Part shown: one piece after another, positions 56,460 to 64,000 of the stretch | How positions within the stretch are numbered: position 1 is the first letter of the stretch | Layout: the number at the start of each line of letters is the position of its first letter | From: Strigamia acuminata | Lineage: Eukaryota; Arthropoda; Chilopoda; Geophilomorpha; Linotaeniidae | NCBI GenBank assembly: GCA_949358305.1 | Contig: OX442314.1 | Location: 30,613,118 to 30,677,117, forward strand | DNA length: 64,000 bases | Direction of reading: 5' to 3' | Notes under the pieces: generated by a model | Seen by the model: only the letters and a program-made list of their open reading frames with translations | The model's database searches: none | What the model was told of the DNA's origin: nothing | Position numbers and translations under genes: made by a program

Positions 56460-59400
56460 GGCTTTGGATAGCACAAGCGGTTGGATGGTACCCCCTGCGT
56501 TGCAGAAGACCAGTACCACCGCGTTAGCGGCTTCTAAGCCGAAAATGACAAATTTCATTATGTTGTCACCACCCGAATTTTTGGCTTCCAAAGAACCGAA
56601 ATTGATAATCGGGTTGAAGGACCGTTGTCGGCGAGACGCGGCCTTTGTTAAAATCGCCTGGATCAATATCGAGTTCATTGCAATGATGGACAGCGGTGCA
56701 CAGACGTGCATAATGACCATGGCATTGTATGAGAAACTCGCAAAAGAGATAGGCATAGAAATGGTGAAACTGGACGAAACCATCCGGACAGCCGACAATC
56801 ATATTACCAAAGTGGTTGGCTGTGCACAACTAGCCGTCCGTGCTCCTACGGCGGTAGTTTGCTTTACTTGCCTCATCATAGAGGAGGGGTCTCAAGAGCT
56901 CCTCTTGGGGCTGGATTTCTGCAAGGCAGTTGGTCTTTGTACAGACCACGCCAACGAATACTGGTTCCTCTTAGGGGATGGCACAAGGCACCCCTTCCTC
57001 ACGGAAGAGCAAGCTAGGGCATCTGATCCAGTGATCTTATTCCCTTTAACAAAGGAACAACCTTCCCTTCCGGAGGGAATGGCGGTTAAGGGGCCCCCTC
57101 TTTACAACCTTCCGGCTTTGCGAAATCCGCCGGTCCCCAAGCCAGAGGAAACGGCGGTGCCCGTCAAGCTTGTCGGCCAAAAGGAGCGGGAACTGACCCC
57201 CGAGATTCCTGCAAAGGAGGAGAAGGCAGAGGAGAAGCCTGTGGTCATCACAAAACCACCAATTAGTGAAGCTAACTGTGTCTTGCTAAATAAGCGTAAT
57301 TTTGAAGTGGAGTTATTTGAGCCTCCACACGAAGACAATCCTTGTATTGTCAAAGTGGTTGTCGCTCGAAGAGGGCAGGACGCTCAAAAATGGACATTCA
57401 TATGGTCACCTAAGAGACGGGAAAAAACCGCACGAAGGAACGTCGTGCGAGTTACGCGTAAACCTGGGAAAAAGGCCATGTGTTTGAGTCAGATGCGTCG
57501 AGCCATTAAGTTGCGTAAAGCAAGAGTCAAAGCGGTGGCTAAACGAACGTTGGTTGAGACTGCAGATTCTCCGAGTGGAGAGAGAAATGTCGTCGACAAC
57601 GTGGAGCCCTCTTCTGCTTGTCAAAAGGCGGAAAGTACTCCAAGACAGCATGATGTTAATTTCGTCCAATACATCCCAAACAGAGATCCTACCAACCTCG
57701 CTTGGGTGTATGATCAGCTGTGTAACCAGTTGGAGCCAAAACGCATTAATCACTTAATGGACGCGTTGAAACCAGTTGCTCACATCTTTCGTGAGGAATT
57801 GGGGCTCTGTAATAACACACAGTTTGAAGTGAATCTGAAGCCTGATTTCCGACCTATTCATGTCCCGGTACGTCCGGTGAATCCGGCAAAAAGGGAAATA
57901 ATCGATGCCTATATCGACCAAAAGTTGGCGCAAGGAGTAATCAAGCGCTCCAAAAGCGACTGCGCCGTAGCGCCCGTAGTTGTCCCCAAAAAGGACGGAC
58001 GCTGGCGCTGCGCAATGGATTTTAGGCCGATCAACTCCCAAACTTTGCCTGATGTTTACCCCCTCCCAGATATCGACAACATCTTTGCATATCTGGGTGG
58101 GGCAAAATGGTTTTCCATCATCGACGGAAGGGAAGCGTTCCACCAAATAGGAGTCCGACCTGGAGATGAACGATATCTCGCATTTATCACCCACAGGGGA
58201 CTCTTCGAGTATACGCGTATGCCCTTCGGTCCGATCAATGGCCCCGCGACCTTACAAAGGGCCATGAATCTGACACTAGCTGAGCATCTCTACAAGTTTG
58301 TCTTTGTTTACATCGACGACATAATCGTGTTTAGTAAGACCTTCGAAGAGCATGTGACCCACTTGCAAAAAGTGCTCACTTTGCTCGACCAAGCGGGGTT
58401 TACAATGAACGCAGGAAAAACGGAGTTGTGCAAGACAAGTCTTGAGGTGCTCGGACATATTGTTGAGGAGGGACTTATTCGTCCTAACCCAAAGAAGACC
58501 GACGCGATCAGCAAGTACCCGGCCCCCACTAACTTGAAGGAATTACAACGCTTCAAGGGCATGATCGGGTACTACTCGTCGTTCTTTCCAGGATATTCCA
58601 AGACCTGTGAAGTCTTTCGAGTGCTTATGCGAAAGAATGCGCCATGGAACTGGACGGCGGCACACCAGGCAGCTTTCGAGTATCTCAAAAACCAAGTGTC
58701 GTTGTCTACTTTGCACCGGAACTTCCCGGACTGGAGTAAACCTTACATCTTACAAACCGATGCGAGTTATTCTGGTCTAGGGGCTGCGTTGATGCAGATC
58801 AACAATGACGGCGTACGCGTCCCAATTGCCTTTGCATCACGCGCCTTAAACAGTGCAGAAAAAAACTATACGGCAACGGAAATTGAGTGCCTGGCCGCCG
58901 TCTGGGCCGTTAAACGCTTTAGAGCATACCTCGAGTTAATGGATTTCTATCTTGAGAGTGATCACAAGTCTTTAACATGGCTTTGGGCCCAGCGCGAGCC
59001 AAAGGGCCGACTGGCGAGATGGATTCTTTCGCTGTCGGAATACCGATTCACATTCCTCCACTGTAGTGGTACGAAGAATCGGGTAGCCGATGCGTTGAGT
59101 CGGGCGCCGGTTGACCCACCGATCGAGCTGGATGACGAAGACTGTCCAGCGTTGGATGACACGTATTACTGTGCGTACTTCGACGATTTCAACGACTGGC
59201 CAGTACCCAAAATGGAAGAGTTAGATGAGGTGACTCATTGGAAATCACCCAACTGTAAAATCGTTAGAGCGGTAACAATGCGTAAGCAGAAACGTGCGTT
59301 CCTGGCGAGATTGAACGCCTTGTCGGCTACGGCGGTGGATGTATGTCCGGTGGAGGACGAACCCCCTCCAAAAAGAGGACGAGGACGTCCACGGAAAAAT

Positions 59401-61608
59401 CCCATTGCAAAGGGGCCGACTCAGGCGGGACCCTTGCCGGGAGCACAGCCTACTCTGCCAAGGTCGGACGAAGAATCTGTGGCGGTGTCTTTGCCTAAGG
59501 AAGACGTTCCTGTAAAAAGGAAAAGAGGTCGTCCGCGGAAGACTCCGGCCAGCGGGGACATGACGCAGCCTAAATCCTTACCCGTAACGCGTCCTATTCC
59601 ACCAACTTCGGAAGAAGAGTCAGGTGCGGTTTCTTTGCCAATTGACGTTCCTGAGAAGAGAAAACGGGGGCGACCAAAAAAGGTTGTGGAGAAGCGACCG
59701 GTCGGAAGGCCGAAAAAGATTCCCATCATCTTCGATCGCTCTACGGGCTCGGAAGCCAGCGAAATGTCGTTGGACAGTGAGGAGCTGCCGGGAGACACGG
59801 ACTCCGAAGAGTTTCAAATTCCTGTGATTCCACGGGACTTGTCACCGAGGACCCAACCACGGCGAGATTTGGTTTCACCAACACCCTCTATCGATGCGGA
59901 GTTGCTTGACCACTCTGAGCACTCGTCTGACGAGAGTTTCTACTCACTTCCGGCGGATCATCCGACAATTGAGATTCTCCCAACACAGAAAGCCGTTAAA
60001 GAAGCCCAACTAGCCGATGAATGGTCTAAGGGACTTATATTATATCTCAATTCAGGGTCTCTGCCGCCAGGTGAGATGGAAGCTGCAGAACTTAAGAAAC
60101 GAGCAGTGGACATGGCGTTACACCGTGGTCTGCTCTGCAAGTTTCCACCAACTAAGATCGGTCAACGAGCTCCTACGCGTCGTATTTACCTCCCTCAATC
60201 CCTTCGTTACAAGTATTTTCATTGCTTACATTTCCCACCAACCTCCGGCCATCTCGGGATCGAGAAAACACTAATGCGTCTAAAAACACGTGTGTTTTGG
60301 CCGGGGATGAAAAAAGATGTAGCAAATTGGATTAAAGTTTGTGAACCTTGTCAAAGGGCGAAGGTCGAGCGGAGGCTACCGTATGGCGAGATGGAGACCG
60401 CGAAACCGAGACGGTTGTTTCGGACCATTTACGTCGACTATTTCGGGAAAAAGTTGAAGTCCACTGGCGGACACTGCTACGCGTTCGTAATGGTGGATGC
60501 AGCCAGTCGCTGGGTGGACGTTAGACTCACCGAAAAAGCAGACGTTTCTACAACAGTGAAACAACTTAAAAAGTTCACTTATAGATGGGCTTATCCAAAA
60601 ACTATAATAAGTGATAACGCCCCAACCTTTCGCTCCGCCAAGTTCCAGGCACAGTGCGCCGAGATGGGAATGGTAAATAAATATATTTCCGCCTATCATC
60701 CGCAGGGGAACTTGGCAGAAAGACTGAATCAATCTTTAAAAACGTGCATCCTCGCGTATATAGACGAACATACGCGTTGGGATAAGCACATTGGTTCTTT
60801 CATTTTAGCGATTAACACTGCCTACCAGACTTCACTCAAATTTTCACCTTACATGATGGTCACAGGACAGGAAGCGCGGTTTCCAGGAGATGTCGACTCT
60901 GACACTGACGACGGAGAACCCTTGCCGCCCGACGAATCGCGTTTTCTTCATCGATATTTGTTACGCATCCGTGAGGAGGCGAGGAAGAATCTAGATGCCG
61001 CCCATCTACGCCATAAGCGTTGGTATGACCGAAAAAGGCGGCCTCATACATTTAAACCCGGGGATTGGGTCACCGTCAAAAGTCGTGTCTTGTCATCAAC
61101 GGATAAACAAATAAGTTCGGGGTTCCAACACCGAACTGAAGGAGTTTATATGATTCATCGACTCCTTGGACCAAATACCGTGCTCCTGATGGACCAAGAC
61201 GGGAAAATTTCCCAACCTATTCATGTGTCAGATCTTCGCCATTGGTACCAAGCTGAGGAGCCGGAAATCGAAGTTTCCGATATCTCCAGCATGGCTAAGG
61301 GGACGGAGGATCACGAGGAATTAGATTCTGAGTTGGAAATTGAAGAGGATATTCCCCAAGAAGACTTGGACGATATTTCTGCACGCGTCGTTAAATTCCA
61401 AACTGAAGTCCGGTCGATCTGCATCGACTTTGAGGAGAAACGGAAACAACGCGTAAGAACATCGGACCGTGTGGCAGAAATCCCTTATCATGGACGTCTT
61501 GACGCGATTTCATCCCAAGACGGAACAGCAAATGGAGGACGTCCTTGTGTATCGTGTGGTGCCACTGATGGAGGAACCCCTTCAGATTGTGTTTCCCGAC
61601 GAAGCTGA
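56455..61608 (+). CDS. pol: Pol polyprotein of the Gypsy element (protease, RT, RNase H, integrase)
   Basis: Open from 56365; 56455 is a TTG codon, not a true start, so translation is expected by -1 frameshift from gag. Numbering from 56455: aspartic protease with DSGA at 79-82; reverse transcriptase about 455-640 with MDFRPIN and the YIDD catalytic box at 619-622; RNase H with TDASYSG (Asp 769); four AT-hook cores between about 973 and 1088; integrase zinc finger H1259, H1266, C1296, C1299; catalytic D1328, D1387 and E1422, the last pair spaced 35 as in D,D35E; then a GPY/F-like C-terminal domain (KPGDWVTVKSR, GVYMIHRLLGPN). No chromodomain seen. No stop or frameshift interrupts the frame. 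The final 100 residues are acidic and unassigned. Confidence 0.95.
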   Translation: MEALDSTSGWMVPPALQKTSTTALAASKPKMTNFIMLSPPEFLASKEPKLIIGLKDRCRRDAAFVKIAWINIEFIAMMDSGAQTCIMTMALYEKLAKEIGIEMVKLDETIRTADNHITKVVGCAQLAVRAPTAVVCFTCLIIEEGSQELLLGLDFCKAVGLCTDHANEYWFLLGDGTRHPFLTEEQARASDPVILFPLTKEQPSLPEGMAVKGPPLYNLPALRNPPVPKPEETAVPVKLVGQKERELTPEIPAKEEKAEEKPVVITKPPISEANCVLLNKRNFEVELFEPPHEDNPCIVKVVVARRGQDAQKWTFIWSPKRREKTARRNVVRVTRKPGKKAMCLSQMRRAIKLRKARVKAVAKRTLVETADSPSGERNVVDNVEPSSACQKAESTPRQHDVNFVQYIPNRDPTNLAWVYDQLCNQLEPKRINHLMDALKPVAHIFREELGLCNNTQFEVNLKPDFRPIHVPVRPVNPAKREIIDAYIDQKLAQGVIKRSKSDCAVAPVVVPKKDGRWRCAMDFRPINSQTLPDVYPLPDIDNIFAYLGGAKWFSIIDGREAFHQIGVRPGDERYLAFITHRGLFEYTRMPFGPINGPATLQRAMNLTLAEHLYKFVFVYIDDIIVFSKTFEEHVTHLQKVLTLLDQAGFTMNAGKTELCKTSLEVLGHIVEEGLIRPNPKKTDAISKYPAPTNLKELQRFKGMIGYYSSFFPGYSKTCEVFRVLMRKNAPWNWTAAHQAAFEYLKNQVSLSTLHRNFPDWSKPYILQTDASYSGLGAALMQINNDGVRVPIAFASRALNSAEKNYTATEIECLAAVWAVKRFRAYLELMDFYLESDHKSLTWLWAQREPKGRLARWILSLSEYRFTFLHCSGTKNRVADALSRAPVDPPIELDDEDCPALDDTYYCAYFDDFNDWPVPKMEELDEVTHWKSPNCKIVRAVTMRKQKRAFLARLNALSATAVDVCPVEDEPPPKRGRGRPRKNPIAKGPTQAGPLPGAQPTLPRSDEESVAVSLPKEDVPVKRKRGRPRKTPASGDMTQPKSLPVTRPIPPTSEEESGAVSLPIDVPEKRKRGRPKKVVEKRPVGRPKKIPIIFDRSTGSEASEMSLDSEELPGDTDSEEFQIPVIPRDLSPRTQPRRDLVSPTPSIDAELLDHSEHSSDESFYSLPADHPTIEILPTQKAVKEAQLADEWSKGLILYLNSGSLPPGEMEAAELKKRAVDMALHRGLLCKFPPTKIGQRAPTRRIYLPQSLRYKYFHCLHFPPTSGHLGIEKTLMRLKTRVFWPGMKKDVANWIKVCEPCQRAKVERRLPYGEMETAKPRRLFRTIYVDYFGKKLKSTGGHCYAFVMVDAASRWVDVRLTEKADVSTTVKQLKKFTYRWAYPKTIISDNAPTFRSAKFQAQCAEMGMVNKYISAYHPQGNLAERLNQSLKTCILAYIDEHTRWDKHIGSFILAINTAYQTSLKFSPYMMVTGQEARFPGDVDSDTDDGEPLPPDESRFLHRYLLRIREEARKNLDAAHLRHKRWYDRKRRPHTFKPGDWVTVKSRVLSSTDKQISSGFQHRTEGVYMIHRLLGPNTVLLMDQDGKISQPIHVSDLRHWYQAEEPEIEVSDISSMAKGTEDHEELDSELEIEEDIPQEDLDDISARVVKFQTEVRSICIDFEEKRKQRVRTSDRVAEIPYHGRLDAISSQDGTANGGRPCVSCGATDGGTPSDCVSRRS

Positions 61609-62212
61609 GGACAGTGATTAGTGCAGCCGGAAGTAACATTGCGAACTTGGTGAATCGCTTACCGAACGTGACTTTTGTTTTATGCGCAACTTTTAAGTTC
61701 AAATGGATAAGTCTCCATTTGTACGCGTGTCTAATTTTGTTGTTTTTGTTTAGCATCGCAAGTGATATTTGTTAACATTGCTTTTTACCTGACTATGATA
61801 TATAATTTATTTTGTTTGTTTTCTAGTGTTTTCCGCGCCTGTTGTACCTATCCGCGTGCCCGGGAGACGCCTCATTCCTCCTCCGAGAATCATGTGCCGG
61901 TGGAGATGACCCCCTAAATTTTCCTCTCGGTCAGGTGGATGGGTGCAATGAGCGTGGGAGTTCCAGCAATCAACGATTGTTTGGAGGCGTAAGTTTGTGT
62001 TAGTTTTAGATTATTCAAAGTGTAAGATTACCTTTTTGAGATTTGAGTGTATATTTTAACGCGTTTCACGCGATTGTTTGATTTAGCATCATGTTCACTT
62101 TTGATTTCATTTACTTCGCTAATGTTGCGATTGATTATGTTATTGATTTTGATTGATTGTATCGTTTCATTACTTCATCAAACAGAGTAATAAAACTCTG
62201 GCTGTGGGGGCG
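61609..62212 (+). other. Noncoding tail of the Gypsy element
   Basis: 604 bp between pol and the 3' LTR with no substantial frame, so no env gene. Ends with a weak G-rich polypurine tract next to 62213. Confidence 0.7.
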
Positions 62213-63345
62213 TGTCACGGCCCGTGTTTCCTACGCGTATAGTTTACGCATTGTTAACCCGTGTTTGTTCCTATTAAACCTAATTTGTGATTCTCCTACC
62301 TTTGTTGTTTTGTTTATGTTTGATTCGTGAGTTTTCCTCATTTTCCTTCTATCTTATCTCTTACTCTCTCCTAACTTTCTCTTCATTCTCTCACTTTTCT
62401 CTTATCTACTCCTAGTTTTTCTCCTTTAGTTTATGATTTCGATGCAAGTCTATTTGCATATCTATTCTGGTCAGTACGCGTCGGCGTTAGTCATACACTT
62501 AGTATGCACCGACTGTACTGATTGGCTCTTGACTCTTCCGTGATTGGCCAAGCTTGGTTGAGTCCAAGTTTACCTCTCACCCTATTTTCCCTCTTTTGCT
62601 TCAGTTGATCTCAGTATCCCGAACGCGTAGGTGCTCCTTTGGAGCCGGTGCTCATGGCTGAGGTTTAACTCCGAAGCTCACTCGTGGCTTTGCTTTCGCC
62701 CTGGAATTCTGCAAGACGGTTTCAGGCTTCTCATTGTTCATCTCCAGTGTTAACTCACGGTTTTACACCACTCGTTCACCATTTGTTTTCCTGCTCCTTT
62801 TTGTTCATGTTTTATCGCCGTGACGCGTTATCCAAGGCCAAACAGGATTTGTTGGCCATAAGTTCGAAGTTTGTGTCGTTTATTTCGCGTGCGCGTGCAT
62901 TAGCTTAGTTTAGCCGCCTGCCATTCGGGCTTTAGCTTTAATTAAGCATTAAGTCAGGTTTAGAGTTAGGTTTAGGGCCCGTGCGTTGTATAAGCACGAG
63001 TAAATTGCCCATCCTCGTTCAAACTCGACAGTTTGGGGTTGCTTATGAGCCACTACGAGACGTGCATTCGTTTGCCCTCGTGTGAAAACACGATTGTTGG
63101 CGGGTCACGCGTTGGGTTTTGGTTCAGACGCGACTACCGGACATTCTGTCCCCGAGTTTTACAGCTCGGGATACCCGGCCACAAATAAATATTAGTGTGG
63201 TGCACAGTATCTGAGAGTGTGTTAGCTGCCATTTCCTGCGCACATTCGATTTACGGCAGGTACGAAACTACCAGGGTGTGTGAATTTACTGTTCCGCGGC
63301 GTCTTTCAAACGCTTCTAAACCACCTAGACTCGCGATCCATCACA
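62213..63345 (+). repeat. 3' LTR
   Basis: Same length as the 5' LTR and identical wherever compared. TATAAG at 62989-62994 and AATAAA at 63183-63188. Confidence 0.95.
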
Positions 63346-64000
63346 ATTTTTTCTAAAAAAAAAATCAAGATTTTTTCTAAAAAAAAAATCAAGATTTTTT
63401 CTAAAAAAAAAATCAAGATTTTTTCTAAAAAAAAAATCAAGATTTTTTCTAAAAAAAAAATCAAGATTTTTTCTAAAAAAAAAATCAAGATTTTTTCTAA
63501 AAAAAAAATCAAGATTTTTTCTAAAAAAAAAATCAAGATTTTTTCTAAAAAAAAAATCAAGATTTTTTCTAAAAAAAAAATCAAGATTTTTTCTAAAAAA
63601 AAAATCAAGATTTTTTCTAAAAAAAAAATCAAGATTTTTTCTAAAAAATTCAAGATTTTTCCATAAAATTCAAGATTTTTCTAAAAAATTCAAGATTTTT
63701 CTAAAAAATTCAAAATTTTTCTAAAAAATTCAAGATTTTTCTAAAAAATTCAAAATTTTTCTAAAAAATTCAAGATTTTTCTAAAGAATTCAAGATTTTT
63801 CTAGAATAAAAAACAAGATTTTTCTAAAAAAAAGATCAAGATTTTTCTAAAAAAAAGACCAAGCTTTTTTCTAAAAAAAAAATCAAGATTTTTTTCTAAA
63901 AAATATGCATTTTTGACCTAATTTTGCCTATATTTTATTCTCAAATGCTTTCAAAATTGAAAAATATGCATTTTGGACTAAATTTCGCCTATATTTTAGC
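63346..64000. repeat. 24-bp AT-rich array, right part
   Basis: About 13 very uniform units of AAAAAAAAATCAAGATTTTT plus TCTA to about 63650, then shorter ATTCAAGATTTTTCTAAAAA units to about 63830, then degenerate sequence with ATATGCATTTTTGACCTAA at the window edge. Reads as repeating KIKIFSKK, an artefact. Continuous with 52964-53028 before insertion. Confidence 0.92.

Larger units (their letters stand above)
53029..63345 (+). mobile_element. Complete Ty3/Gypsy LTR retrotransposon
   Basis: 10,317 bp. LTRs of 1133 bp each (53029-54161 and 62213-63345), beginning TG and ending CA, with no difference noticed on reading both copies. Flanked by a 4-bp duplication ATTT (53025-53028, 63346-63349). 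Order: LTR, tRNA-Phe-type primer site, gag, pol (protease, RT, RNase H, integrase), a 604-bp noncoding tail, LTR. The Gypsy order (integrase last) is clear, and no env-like frame follows pol. Open frames and equal LTRs indicate a recent insertion and possible activity. The polypurine tract is weak: only GTGGGGGCG precedes the 3' LTR. Inserted in the DNAI2 locus, same region as a 24-bp minisatellite. Confidence 0.97.

Overview
The window is a piece of an arthropod-like animal nuclear genome. Evidence: protein-coding genes are split by many short introns (often 55-70 bp, GT-AG with two probable GC-AG). The gene set includes an innexin, a Hikaru genki-type Ig/CCP protein, an arthropod-style OATP, a Ly6-like GPI protein and an axonemal dynein intermediate chain. 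The intergenic and intronic DNA is AT-rich, with many locus-specific minisatellites and non-autonomous DNA transposons. I cannot name the species.

Layout, left to right (strand in brackets): OATP organic-anion transporter, 5' part (-) 215-2415; IRAG/LRMP-like tail-anchored protein with a long Cys-rich segment (-) 2979-7164; Ly6/three-finger GPI-type protein (-) 8681-9294; a NEK9-type kinase with RCC1 repeats, coiled coil and an unusual N-terminal DUF4347-like domain (-) 10053-17327; Canopy-2 (CNPY2) ER protein (+) 17823-19715, divergent from NEK9; an unrecognised membrane protein (-) 19889-20572; LYRM7 complex III assembly factor (-) about 21876-22400; a 20-exon ankyrin/coiled-coil ANKRD26-like protein (-) 22711-34360; single-exon innexin (+) 36602-37735; EF-hand rhomboid protease (-) 39019-44026; Hikaru genki (-) 46969-49541; DNAI2 outer-arm dynein intermediate chain (-) 49962 to beyond the right edge.

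A complete Ty3/Gypsy LTR retrotransposon (53029-63345, LTRs of equal length with no difference seen, 4-bp target duplication) sits inside a 24-bp AT-rich tandem array in what is probably an intron of the DNAI2 gene. It has a tRNA-Phe-type primer site, gag, and pol in the -1 frame. There is a textbook slippery heptamer with a possible pseudoknot at the gag/pol junction, and four AT-hook motifs between RNase H and integrase.

Exon models were built by hand from splice sites, reading-phase agreement and recalled family sequences. Boundaries may be off by a few bases and no database search was possible. The genes do not form an operon-like unit; they are ordinary neighbours. The most interesting items are the DUF4347-like/NEK9 fusion, the AT-hook retrotransposon with its frameshift signal, the Cys-rich IRAG-like protein, a 1.05-kb foldback element and the private minisatellites that fill introns.
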